Shown here piece by piece: positions 1-8,778 of a stretch of DNA of 64,000 nt. The notes under the pieces were generated by a model. That model was not told the origin of the DNA. It searched no databases and saw only the letters and a program-made list of their open reading frames with translations. A program made the position numbers and the translations under genes. Within the stretch, counting starts at the first letter, position 1, and each line of letters begins with the position of its first letter. The DNA is from Mangrovibacterium marinum (GTDB lineage: Bacteria > Bacteroidota > Bacteroidia > Bacteroidales > Prolixibacteraceae): NCBI RefSeq assembly GCF_003046625.1, contig NZ_QAAD01000004.1:239902-303901 (forward strand), written 5' to 3'.

Positions 1-2063
1 CCCAATCGCACCATACTGGAATTGAAACAGACCGAGAAGTTGGAGTTGGAGCAGCTATACCGCGCTCCCAATCGCACCATACTGGAATTGAAACACATTC
101 AACTAAAAGGTCTGAAAATAAAAAGTTAAACTCCCAATCGCACCATACTGGAATTGAAACATCAGTCGCTTAAGTTTGTCGATCAATCGCCGCAAGCTCC
201 CAATCGCACCATACTGGAATTGAAACGGTGTTCAATATTGATCTGAAGAAGCTGACCGTGCTCTCCCAATCGCACCATACTGGAATTGAAACATTGTTTT
301 TAACCATTCCTGCACATCGAAACTCGGCTCCCAATCGCACCATACTGGAATTGAAACAATAAATCAACGAACACACCATCAGCCGGGTAACTGCCCCTCC
401 CAATCGCACCATACTGGAATTGAAACAAACAAAAACAACAGCACGAACCTGCAATGCTGGCTCCCAATCGCACCATACTGGAATTGAAACACTATAATGA
501 CAATGCAGACTCTGGCTGGCGCGGCTCCCAATCGCACCATACTGGAATTGAAACTGATTCCGAAAGCTTGATCACCGAGCGGGCCAATCTCCCAATCGCA
601 CCATACTGGAATTGAAACTCGGCATCTATTTTTCGTGACACGGTCCGCGAACCGCTCCCAATCGCACCATACTGGAATTGAAACGTGATTGTAATAAATA
701 CCATGGTCTGTGGCGGAATCTCCCAATCGCACCATACTGGAATTGAAACGTGGGATCTTTATCGAGCGTAGTCAGTTCGAGATTCGCTCCCAATCGCACC
801 ATACTGGAATTGAAACTACAATCACATCCAGATCATAGATTCCGCATGAAATCTCCCAATCGCACCATACTGGAATTGAAACAATAAATCGGGAAATACT
901 TGTAAAGTGCTCGGGTTCTCCCAATCGCACCATACTGGAATTGAAACACAGCGATTGTAAAAACGATCAAATTTAATAACCGCTCCCAATCGCACCATAC
1001 TGGAATTGAAACGTACTTGAGATGCAGCGAACAAAAACTCAAAGATTCTCCCAATCGCACCATACTGGAATTGAAACTGCAGATAAAGGCAAAGGGTCGA
1101 TAATGGCAGGTATTCTCCCAATCGCACCATACTGGAATTGAAACATTATAATTGATCCCATCCAAAGCAAGCAGCATCCCCTCCCAATCGCACCATACTG
1201 GAATTGAAACTTAACGACCCCATCGAGTAACCTGCCAATACAACTCCTCCCAATCGCACCATACTGGAATTGAAACAGGCCAATCATTCCTACAAAGCGT
1301 TATTAAGGCAAGCTCCCAATCGCACCATACTGGAATTGAAACAAAGTAACCCTCTTTGAAATAGTCGTTATGATTGATTCTCCCAATCGCACCATACTGG
1401 AATTGAAACTTGAAGGGCTATCGATGGTGCTTGACTCGTCTGATGTCTCCCAATCGCACCATACTGGAATTGAAACCGGCGAAGCGGACGTTTTAATGCG
1501 TGGTAACGGTCTCCCAATCGCACCATACTGGAATTGAAACCATACAGTTGCAAACAGGTCGAGCAGGTCGAATCCGGCTCCCAATCGCACCATACTGGAA
1601 TTGAAACTAAATCCGAGCAACATTATTATACTGCAGCTGATCCTCCCAATCGCACCATACTGGAATTGAAACATCTTTCAGCTACAGCCATCTTCACATA
1701 GTCGGATACTCCCAATCGCACCATACTGGAATTGAAACTCAGTTCTGACAGCTTAATATCCCACTGGATGACACTCCCAATCGCACCATACTGGAATTGA
1801 AACCCAATAGCGACTGGCAGTGTCGGGTCGATATCGCCTCCCAATCGCACCATACTGGAATTGAAACGCATGTCCAGTTACTGGGGTTGGCTGAAACATG
1901 CACTCCTCCCAATCGCACCATACTGGAATTGAAACATAATTAGATTCTATCCATTTGTAAGAGAAATATCTCCCAATCGCACCATACTGGAATTGAAACG
2001 GTTGTCAACCTGGCTCTTGCCCGATTCCGACTTCTCCCAATCGCACCATACTGGAATTTAGCT
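1..2063 (+). CRISPR. CRISPR array, 32 repeats and 31 spacers, truncated at the left window edge
   Basis: A 30-bp direct repeat starts CTCCCAATCG and ends GAATTGAAAC. It recurs at 65, 131, 197, 263, 328, 397, 461 and so on to 1970, every copy apparently identical; the first (1-28) lacks two bases because the window begins inside it. Spacers are 34-39 bp and all look different. The last repeat (2034-2063) keeps its first 25 bases and then diverges (TAGCT instead of GAAAC), which marks the leader-distal end, so the leader lies left of the window and transcription should run left to right. The terminal ATTGAAAC matches the 8-nt crRNA handle common in type I-B and type III systems that use Cas6. 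No cas gene is present here, so the subtype is inferred from repeat and spacer length only. The array stays open in several antisense frames and yields repetitive false ORFs. Confidence 0.98.
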
Positions 2064-2201
2064 AAGTTTGTCTATGGTTATAATTCGAACCTTTTTTGGT
2101 ACATTTGTGTCAGTAGCCTGCACGGATAAGAGACTGCCAATAGCCTGGGGCGGAGGGACAGTGTTCGGCTGGAAACAGCGTGTAGGCTTCGAGCCCCAGG
2201 A

Positions 2202-2222
2202 AGCCCGGTTGAAAGCCGGGTT
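2202..2222 (+). other. Hairpin in gene-free DNA after the CRISPR array
   Basis: AGCCCGG and CCGGGTT form a 7-bp stem (one G-T pair) around a 7-nt loop, followed by TTCTC. It could be a weak terminator for the array transcript, but the T-run is poor. The following bases (about 2230-2262) resemble part of the interspersed repeat at 28668-28700. Confidence 0.4.
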
Positions 2223-2284
2223 TTCTCTGAAAGTCTTACTCCGCAGAGGTGCTAAGGCGCCATGTCAATAACTGGTTTTGATTA

Positions 2285-2400
2285 GATGTGGAACGACAAC
2301 CCGGCAACTTTTAAAACAACGACAACAGCATCGTCGAAAAATAGTAAACTTCGATCCCCGTTGGAGCTTCCCTTGGAATCATGAGTTTTGGGAGTTGAAC
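2285..2400 (-). repeat. Inverted copy of the interspersed repeat, module B
   Basis: Read on the minus strand, this segment matches the module seen forward at 28701-28810. It shares the CATGATT box, the block around TTGTCGTTGTTTT, and the block around CGGGTTGTCGTTC, in the same order. It has diverged more than the copies at 27221 and 28721. No hairpin core (modules A or C) follows it, but an 18-bp perfect palindrome at 2409-2426, starting GACGTACGG, lies just beyond. No coding potential is credible here. Confidence 0.7.
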
Positions 2401-2429
2401 CAAGAAACGACGTACGGCCGTACGTCTCG

Positions 2430-2955
2430 ACAAATCTCCCCAACTTACAATACCAGAGTTGCAACTAGCCCGGTGAATAATAGGAAAACAAAAAATAAAA
2501 AAGTTATCTTGCGGGGCGATCTAATTTGCCGGGATAAATTAAAGTGACGGATAACGTGATTGTTCACTCGTGGGACGATCGTTATTTAAACTTTTCGCGA
2601 AGTCCATGGTCAAATTATCTTGCTGACGGGCATTTGCCAGGTGCACTGTTTCCGAAAATAATCCATCAGACATAAATAAGCCTGATTTATTGGTTTCAGG
2701 TATAGAATTTGTGTAATGAACGAATTAAGGTGTGTACGAACACACATTGGCTGTCCGGAGCTTTACCCGGATGTTTGGTGCGGTTTAATAAATGTAGAAA
2801 AGGGAGGAATGAGCTTGTTGCCCGGTTTCATGTAACTCAAAAGCCAGCTCATTTCAAGGAGTTGGTGAATGAGGGAAAACAAACGCTGGAGAATCTTTCG
2901 AAATAAGTATAATAAGCAAATAGTAACTAAAATAATTAACCATTAAAGCGAAATT
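2430..2955. other. Gene-free stretch upstream of the GH109-like gene
   Basis: I see no convincing gene here: short ORFs have no recognisable features. A small hairpin lies at about 2731-2747 (GTGTGT, loop, ACACAC). The segment probably carries the promoter and leader of the gene starting at 2956, but no clear TAnnTTTG element was found. Confidence 0.4.
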
Positions 2956-4443
2956 ATGAGCAAGAACAGAAGAGAATTTTTGAAGAATATTGCCTTGGGA
3001 TCAGGAGCCATAGCGGCAACTTCAGTACTGTCGGCAGCGGCTCCGGCAGAAAAAGAAGAAGTGAAGTTCATCCGTAAATCTGCCGAACGGGTACCTGCTA
3101 TGAAATTCAATATGTGTGGCTATGCCGCTCCTAAATTAGATAAAGTACGTATTGGCTTTGTGGGGATCGGCGACCGTGGTATTAGCGCAGTAGAACGTAT
3201 GACTTATATCGAAGGCGTTGAGATTACAGCGATCTGCGATACGCGGCAAGCTGCCTTAGATGGCGCTCAGGCCAAATTAGCAAAAGCAGGCTTGCCTAAA
3301 GCAAAAGAGTTTACGGGTAGCGATACCGCTTTCAAAGACCTGTGCGAAAGTGGCTTGGTCGACTTGGTGTACACCGCTACTCCCTGGGAATGGCACGTTC
3401 CTGTTGGGCTGGCTGCCATGAACGCCGGAGCGCACGCTGCTATTGAAGTGTCGACAGCAAAAACCATGGACGAATGCTGGGAAATTGTGGAAACCTCGGA
3501 ACGTACACGCAAGCACTGTGTCATTTTGGAGAACTGTTGCTACGACTTTTTCGAACTGTTAACCTTGAATATGGTTCGTCAAGGGGCTTTTGGCGACTTG
3601 ATTCATGGCGAAGGTGCCTATATTCACGACCTTGATTACTGGCATTTCAATAAGCCGCAGGATGATAAGCCCGGCGGTGATGGTGCTTACGATAAATTAT
3701 GGCGTTTGCACGAAAATACCCGTAAAGCCAATGTATACCCAACGCACGGCTTAGGCCCGATTTGTCAGGCCATGAACATCAACCGTGGTGACCGTTTGGA
3801 CTACCTGACTGCCATGATGTCGGATGACTTCACCCTGGCGAAGCGGATTGAGGAGCTGGCTCCCGATCGTCCCGATTTAAGACAATTCCTCGGTAAAGAG
3901 ATGCGTGGTAATATGGATATGCAAATGATTCGTACCGTAAAAGGACGAACTATCATGATTCAGCACGACATTAGCTCTCCTCGTCCTTACTCGCGCATTC
4001 ACATGCTAAGCGGAACCAAGTGTTTTGCTCAAAAATGGCCTTTACAGCACATCGCATTCGGCCACAATATAGCTGATGAAGCTAAAATGAAGGAACTTCA
4101 GGAGAAATACCAACCGGAAATCGTACGCCGGGTCGGCGAGATGGCCAAACAAGTAGGTGGCCACGGCGGAATGGACTTTATGATGGACTGGCGTTTGATC
4201 GACTGTCTGCGTAATGGCCTGCCGATGGACATGGATGTGTATGATGCCGCTGCCTGGAGCTGTATTACACCGTTGAGTGAATGGTCCATTGCCAATGGCT
4301 CAAAACCGATTGCTATTCCCGACTTTACCCGTGGCGCATGGAAAACGAACAAGCCGGTGGATATTACCTTGAACGGTGGTGGCACAACCGGTGTTCGTAA
4401 CCTGAAAGATGCTGACTCGAAAGGACAATTGAACGTTCATTAG
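2956..4443 (+). CDS. Gfo/Idh/MocA-family protein, GH109-like (putative alpha-N-acetylgalactosaminidase)
   Basis: 495 aa. The N-terminus carries a Tat-type signal (NRREFLK, then an Ala/Gly/Ser-rich segment to about residue 30), so the protein is probably exported folded. A Rossmann nucleotide-binding motif GFVGIGDRG sits at 67-75. Downstream blocks (TPWEWHVPVGLAAMNAG, ENCCYDFFELLTLNM, GEGAYIHDLD, YPTHGLGPICQA, SSPRPYSRIHMLSGT) are those I associate with GH109 enzymes, which use tightly bound NAD+ to hydrolyse alpha-GalNAc by an oxidation-elimination route. Family membership is confident; substrate is inferred, because the wider Gfo/Idh/MocA family also contains sugar oxidoreductases. The ATG is preceded by an A-rich leader without a strong Shine-Dalgarno. 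It stands alone, with a likely terminator after it. Confidence 0.88.
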   Translation: MSKNRREFLKNIALGSGAIAATSVLSAAAPAEKEEVKFIRKSAERVPAMKFNMCGYAAPKLDKVRIGFVGIGDRGISAVERMTYIEGVEITAICDTRQAALDGAQAKLAKAGLPKAKEFTGSDTAFKDLCESGLVDLVYTATPWEWHVPVGLAAMNAGAHAAIEVSTAKTMDECWEIVETSERTRKHCVILENCCYDFFELLTLNMVRQGAFGDLIHGEGAYIHDLDYWHFNKPQDDKPGGDGAYDKLWRLHENTRKANVYPTHGLGPICQAMNINRGDRLDYLTAMMSDDFTLAKRIEELAPDRPDLRQFLGKEMRGNMDMQMIRTVKGRTIMIQHDISSPRPYSRIHMLSGTKCFAQKWPLQHIAFGHNIADEAKMKELQEKYQPEIVRRVGEMAKQVGGHGGMDFMMDWRLIDCLRNGLPMDMDVYDAAAWSCITPLSEWSIANGSKPIAIPDFTRGAWKTNKPVDITLNGGGTTGVRNLKDADSKGQLNVH

Positions 4444-4484
4444 TGAATTTTCATAAATCGTGAAATAACGATATCGCCTTTTTT

Positions 4485-4535
4485 GTTCCGAAGAAGTTGC
4501 TACGGCCTATAACACCGTGGAAACTTTTTCGGAAC
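4485..4535 (+). terminator. Long imperfect hairpin, probable terminator
   Basis: Outer arms GTTCCGAAGAAGTT and AACTTTTTCGGAAC pair over 14 positions with one wobble; the inner CTACGG/CCGTGG pair extends the helix. ATCTTCTTTT follows. It lies 42 bp after the GH109-like stop codon. Confidence 0.6.
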
Positions 4536-4622
4536 ATCTTCTTTTAAAAAAAGAATGATTAGCGGGGGGAAGAAAGCGGCCACTTTTGCGTTATCTTGCA
4601 GCAAATTTTAAAAATCCGGATC

Positions 4623-6644
4623 ATGGCTAAGAAGAAAGGAAAGGTTGTTCAAATGCTCAGCCCCGAGAATTACATCAGGCAGCGGGCGCGCAAGTTGCCG
4701 GTGCACGAGTGTTTCATTACCAAGGGATGGGAGCAGAGTAAAGAGGCGAGCATCATTATTAGCCGCAAGCACACCAATGGTAACTTTACGGTCGGCTTTT
4801 ATTTGGTCGACTTACTGTGCCTGGGCGTGAAGGATGCCCATTTTAAATTCAATATACCGGCATACGAATACACCGACTTATTGGAGTATATGCACGATTC
4901 CATCGACTTGGAAGCAGCCGACTACAGGCTTGTGCATAACGTTATATTTGCGGGGCTAGAGTTTGCTGAAGACTACGGCTTTAAGCCATCCAAGGGGTTT
5001 AGCTCGACCATGCAGTATTTTCTGAATGAAGATAATGACGATGTTGAACTGCTTGAAATCGAGTGTGGTGACCATGGCCAGCCGATGTACGTGAGGGGAC
5101 CTCTCGACTCGGATGCCGAAGTAAAGCGAATACTTGCTCAACTGGAGAAAACCGCAGGACCCGGAAATTATAAGTATCTCGAAGAAGAGAAGGACCCGAG
5201 CATTGACGATGACGACCGGATGTATCAATTAGACCCGTACAGTCGTATGAGTTTGAAAGAAAAATTGGATTTGTATGTTCGGCAGTATAATGATATAGAG
5301 AATCTTAGTGTTGAGGAGAAAAGGGGCTTTAGCGAGCTCATGGAATCGATTGTCGATGAATTTATAGACGGTGACAAGGCACACGATCTTTACTCCGCCT
5401 TTAAGAACGAAGCCCAAAAAATCGCGATAACCGACGACCTAACCGATGAGTTTCTTTTTGGCAGTTGCGCTCCTGACTTCGATCCTTCCGAAATCCGGAT
5501 GGAGTTTCCGCGACTTTACGAGCAACTAGCTGTTGAGAAAAAAAAGACGTTGCGGGAGCTGAAAAAATTGCAAAAGAAATATCCAGAGACACCTTCCCTG
5601 TGTTTTCTCGAATTAAACATCTTGCGAGAAACGGATTTGTCGAGCTACGACAAAAAACTGTTGGCCTATGCCAAACTTTTCCCCGAATACAGTTTGATGA
5701 AAATATTGAACCAAATCAGGCTGTTAAATTCCAGTGAGCCGCTCGCGTTCGATTTCAGCTTCGAAAAGTCAATCCCGCACTTTTTCAGCAGCCGAAAATG
5801 CCTGAATCGGATTGAACTGTTTTATCTTTTTATGTTGTTGCTATTTCGGGCAATGGTCGCTAACTGTATCGAAGAGATCGATGCTATTGAGTATTTGCTT
5901 GAAGGTTTTGTCTTCACCCAAGAAGAGCGTGAAATGCTGGATAGTTTAATTTTATTGGCAAAGCTGGATTTCATCGCTTCCCATATCGACGATGGCAAGT
6001 TGAGTGACAAACTTGGTTCTGGTGAACCAGATAAATTGAATTTTAGTGCAGATAGTACGGAAAACAGTCAGACTTTCCAGTTTAAAATACAAATAAAGGG
6101 CATAACTAAACCGCCGGTATGGCGCCGGATAACCGTGCCTTCCCATTACACCTTTTTGCATTTTCATCAGCTCATTCAGGCCGCTTTTGGCTGGACAAGC
6201 TCCCATCTTTTCCTATTTTCGGAAAATGGGTTCGACTCGGAAACAATAATTACCGAGGGGGCTGATGATATGGCTTCCTTCGATCAGGAAGAGCTGCAAG
6301 CCGCGGAAATAAAACTTTCGGAGGTGTTTAAATGGGAAAAGCAAAACCTGAGTTATGTCTACGATTTTGGAGATTACTGGGAGCATAAAATTACACTGGA
6401 AACGATCATCCCCGAACAAATCAGCCACCCCGATTGTCTGGCTGGTAAAGGTAAATGTCCACCCGAAGATTGTGGAGGCGTTGGAGGCTACACGAACATG
6501 AAAGAAATTCTGAGCGATCCCCGGAACCCTGAATATAAGGATTATGCTTCGTGGCTTTTTTTAGGCGAAAATGAACGTTGGGATCCGACCGAATTTCAAC
6601 GCGAAGAGGTGCGGAAAAGACTTAAAAATATATTTACGCAATGA
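4623..6644 (+). CDS. Large protein with C-terminal pRiA4b ORF-3-like domain
   Basis: About 673 aa from the ATG at 4623 (MAKKKGKVVQML); an in-frame upstream start at 4596 adds only nine residues and seems less likely. The C-terminal part, about residue 486 to the end, matches the plasmid pRiA4b ORF-3 family: QFKIQIKGITKPPVWRRI, HLFLFSENGF, YDFGDYWEHKI, then a Cys-rich segment HPDC...GKCPPEDCGGVGGY (about 602-615) that could bind metal. The N-terminal ~480 residues are mostly helical and acidic, and I do not recognise them. pRiA4b ORF-3 domains have no firmly known biochemical role and often accompany mobile elements. The stop overlaps the next start (ATGA at 6641-6644), so the two genes are translationally coupled. 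Confidence 0.8.
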   Translation: MAKKKGKVVQMLSPENYIRQRARKLPVHECFITKGWEQSKEASIIISRKHTNGNFTVGFYLVDLLCLGVKDAHFKFNIPAYEYTDLLEYMHDSIDLEAADYRLVHNVIFAGLEFAEDYGFKPSKGFSSTMQYFLNEDNDDVELLEIECGDHGQPMYVRGPLDSDAEVKRILAQLEKTAGPGNYKYLEEEKDPSIDDDDRMYQLDPYSRMSLKEKLDLYVRQYNDIENLSVEEKRGFSELMESIVDEFIDGDKAHDLYSAFKNEAQKIAITDDLTDEFLFGSCAPDFDPSEIRMEFPRLYEQLAVEKKKTLRELKKLQKKYPETPSLCFLELNILRETDLSSYDKKLLAYAKLFPEYSLMKILNQIRLLNSSEPLAFDFSFEKSIPHFFSSRKCLNRIELFYLFMLLLFRAMVANCIEEIDAIEYLLEGFVFTQEEREMLDSLILLAKLDFIASHIDDGKLSDKLGSGEPDKLNFSADSTENSQTFQFKIQIKGITKPPVWRRITVPSHYTFLHFHQLIQAAFGWTSSHLFLFSENGFDSETIITEGADDMASFDQEELQAAEIKLSEVFKWEKQNLSYVYDFGDYWEHKITLETIIPEQISHPDCLAGKGKCPPEDCGGVGGYTNMKEILSDPRNPEYKDYASWLFLGENERWDPTEFQREEVRKRLKNIFTQ

Positions 6645-7558
6645 AACGTTACATCGAGCAATTGATTGAAGATCTCGAGCAGGTCGCTAAAAATCCGCCA
6701 AATCCGGCTTACTTCGAGGTTCCACCCAACCTGGACGATAAGCCCGAGGCTGCCGAGCTGGCACAGGTGCCTTATAAACCAATTTCGGAATGGACCGGCA
6801 TTGCACAGGAGGTTTTCCCGCTGATAACCGACCTGGAGGGCGACCAGTGGGGTAGGGTGAACGACGCCATTTTTAAGGTATTCGATTCACTTGGACTGAC
6901 TTTGGTAGATGCGCCCGAGGATATGCCTCAGGAATGGCTTTACGAAGTGCTGACCACCAACTGGGATCATCCGGTGCAATTTCTTCCGCTATCGGGGATG
7001 GATCTTGAACTTTGCACCGGCGATCCGATGACCTGTCCCTACGGCGATTATTGCGATTGCGGCGAGGAATTCGATGAATTTGAATTGCCCGATAAGTTTG
7101 CGCCTTGTATCAACCCAATAGCCCAGCTGATCGATGCCGGATTCGTCTGCTATCTGAATCCCGACACGCTTGATATCGAAGAAGTCCCTAAGGGGCTTGC
7201 CGACGATCCCGATGGATATAAGATGCTTACTGGCTTCGGCTTGGAGAACGAAGAATTAAAGCACGAAAGCTGGGAGAAATGTTATGTTTTTGAGCCTTTG
7301 GAAGCGTTCGAGTCGTTTGAAATAATGGAGGCCTTTGCTGAAAATATGGAGGATGAAATTCAACAGGAAGAACTTCTCTATGTATTGCACAACAAAAAGC
7401 CATTCGCCAATTTTAAAGATGTAGTCCACAAGTTAGGGCAAAGCGATAACTGGTTTTATTTTAAAATGAAATGCTTGGAAGATCGTGTGAGATATACCAT
7501 TTACAAAGAATTATATGAAAATGCAGAACCACCCGGCGACAGCGAACTGCCATCCTAA
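6641..7558 (+). CDS. UPF0158-like protein with Cys-rich insert
   Basis: 305 aa, very acidic, coupled to the gene before it by a 4-bp overlap. The C-terminal ~90 residues (PLEAFESFEIMEAFAENM..., NKKPFANFKDVVHKLG, DNWFYFKMKCLEDRVR) resemble the uncharacterised UPF0158 family. The N-terminal ~200 residues are not recognised. A Cys cluster at about 125-140 (LCTGDPMTCPYGDYCDC) suggests metal binding, though this is only inferred. The tight pairing implies that this protein and the pRiA4b-like protein work together. It converges with the S24 repressor gene, 39 bp away. Confidence 0.72.
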   Translation: MKRYIEQLIEDLEQVAKNPPNPAYFEVPPNLDDKPEAAELAQVPYKPISEWTGIAQEVFPLITDLEGDQWGRVNDAIFKVFDSLGLTLVDAPEDMPQEWLYEVLTTNWDHPVQFLPLSGMDLELCTGDPMTCPYGDYCDCGEEFDEFELPDKFAPCINPIAQLIDAGFVCYLNPDTLDIEEVPKGLADDPDGYKMLTGFGLENEELKHESWEKCYVFEPLEAFESFEIMEAFAENMEDEIQQEELLYVLHNKKPFANFKDVVHKLGQSDNWFYFKMKCLEDRVRYTIYKELYENAEPPGDSELPS

Positions 7559-7597
7559 AATGGTCTGTTTTGAATGAATTTGGCCTCGCTTTTCGGC

Positions 7598-8407
7598 TTA
7601 TTTTCGCAGGCGATCAAGCTTAGTCTCCAGGTGCTTAATTGCCGTCAGCACGGTGTCTATATCCGAGGGGGCTTCCGGAAACTCGCGGCTGGTGTAGGCA
7701 TAAAAGCGCCATATTTCCAACACATCGGCCGCTGCAACGGTATAAGGTTCATACGCCGGGTTCAGCGACTTCAGCCGAATGGTGCCATCTTCATTCACGG
7801 TCGTTAGTTTGAAAACAAAATCCTGCTGTCCTTTTAAAATCACAATGCAGGGTGTGTCGGTTTTCAGGTCGGTCCAGTCGGTCATGTACTGCGCCACAAT
7901 ATCAGCCCCTTCCGGCACGGGTAGCATCGAGTCGCCAACCGACGGGAAAATGCGGTAGGTTCGATCTGTCGGCAGGTTCGGAATCGAATATTTCGGTAGC
8001 GCGGCAATAAATTCGGGGTCGTTGTAGCCTGCCATGTAGCCGGCTTTTGCCTTCACCGGTACATATTCCACATTCTCGTTATTCGACTGGTCCACCGAAA
8101 TAGCCAGCACCCGCAGGTTCCCCCCGCGGATATATACATCGTTTCCGCCTTCAAGTTCCCGCAACTTCAACTCGCCCAGTTTCGACAGGTCAACCTTCAG
8201 CAACGTGTCGATACTAATTTTAAAGAAATCAGAAAAGTTGAGGTAGTCTTCCGGCTGCGGCGACTTGGTATTACCCGCTTCAATGGCAGCCAGTTTGGCA
8301 CGCGTTAACCCGAGTTTGGCAGCCAGGGCTTCCTGACTTATTTTCTTTCGTTCGCGCAGGAATTTGATGTTCGAAGCGAAAAATATTTTTGGCGCTTTGT
8401 TATTCAT
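7598..8407 (-). CDS. XRE/S24 LexA-like repressor, probable SOS regulator of the imu cassette
   Basis: 269 aa. Residues 12-65 form an XRE helix-turn-helix (ISQEALAAKLGLTRAKLAAIEAG). The C-terminal half is a peptidase S24 domain with the catalytic Ser in GDSMLP (S160) and Lys in FVFKLTTV (K200), and a plausible Ala122-Gly123 autocleavage bond in VKAKAGY. In LexA, CI and UmuD the same dyad cleaves the linker when RecA filaments form, lifting repression after DNA damage. Its position, divergent from imuA-imuB-dnaE2, suggests it is the damage-responsive switch for those genes. Two 19-bp palindromes directly upstream of its ATG suggest autorepression. A C-terminal tail beyond the S24 fold (about 235-269) looks helical. 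Family confident; target genes inferred. Confidence 0.9.
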   Translation of the reverse strand: MNNKAPKIFFASNIKFLRERKKISQEALAAKLGLTRAKLAAIEAGNTKSPQPEDYLNFSDFFKISIDTLLKVDLSKLGELKLRELEGGNDVYIRGGNLRVLAISVDQSNNENVEYVPVKAKAGYMAGYNDPEFIAALPKYSIPNLPTDRTYRIFPSVGDSMLPVPEGADIVAQYMTDWTDLKTDTPCIVILKGQQDFVFKLTTVNEDGTIRLKSLNPAYEPYTVAAADVLEIWRFYAYTSREFPEAPSDIDTVLTAIKHLETKLDRLRK

Positions 8408-8426
8408 TTGTTATAATTAGAAACAA
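8408..8426. promoter_or_regulatory. Operator 1 of the S24 repressor
   Basis: TTGTTATAATTAGAAACAA has arms TTGTT and AACAA in dyad symmetry. It abuts the start codon of the repressor on the minus strand, so binding here should block its own transcription. It is the same length as operator 2, with centres 23 bp apart. Confidence 0.65.
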
Positions 8427-8430
8427 TAAA

Positions 8431-8449
8431 TTGTTATTAATCGTAACAA
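8431..8449. promoter_or_regulatory. Operator 2 of the S24 repressor
   Basis: TTGTTATTAATCGTAACAA has perfect 6-bp arms TTGTTA and TAACAA around a 7-bp spacer. It resembles LexA-type TTGT-ACAA dyads and sits in the divergent region between the repressor and imuA. Confidence 0.7.
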
Positions 8450-8552
8450 AAATAAGAATATTTCGCAGATATGGAAGCAATTGCAGGGAAAAAAGACATC
8501 ATTTTTTACAACTCACAATCGGCATTTAAATGAAAAAGTAGCACTAATCCAG

Positions 8553-8752
8553 ACCGGCCTATTTTTATCAAAGCCGAAATTGAACTGGAAGCTTAGGGAA
8601 AGAGGGAAGTTCGCCCGAGAGGGCGAAATCACCCGAATGAACTTAGCTTTCAGGAGATGCAGGTTGAAGATAAAAATCAGCCTAGACCTTTTTGTTTACT
8701 TTTTGGGTCAAGCCAAACAGTAAAATCCGTCCGATAGGACAATAAAAACGGC
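8553..8752 (+). repeat. Interspersed structured repeat, module A (copy before imuA)
   Basis: The nested hairpin has four parts. P1 pairs GGCCTATTTTTATC (8556-8569) with GATAAAAATCAGCC (8669-8682). P2 pairs CTGGAAGCT with AGCTTTCAG. P3 is a short GGG/CCC helix. P4 pairs TTCGCCC (8610-8616) with GGGCGAA (8621-8627) across a GAGA tetraloop. Two further hairpins follow: TTTACTTTTTGG/CCAAACAGTAAA (8695-8724) and GTCC-GATA-GGAC (8729-8740). The same architecture recurs at 9600, 27900 and, inverted, at 59370. It lies between the repressor operators and imuA, so it would be in the imuA leader if that promoter is near the operators. Confidence 0.9.
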
Positions 8753-8778
8753 AATCAAGAGCATTGAATATTCAACTG

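Noticed and set aside
170..1921. A series of antisense ORFs with VSIPVWCDWE, FNSSMVRLG and FQFQYGAIG repeats
   Set aside because: These are translations of the CRISPR repeat in three minus-strand frames; spacer lengths shift the frame, and there is no start signal or conserved domain.
2068..2547. Small plus-strand ORFs after the CRISPR array
   Set aside because: They lie over the decayed last repeat and an inverted interspersed repeat, and show no recognisable protein features.
1..2955. Looking for cas genes beside the array
   Set aside because: None found: the gene-free DNA after the array runs directly into the GH109-like gene.
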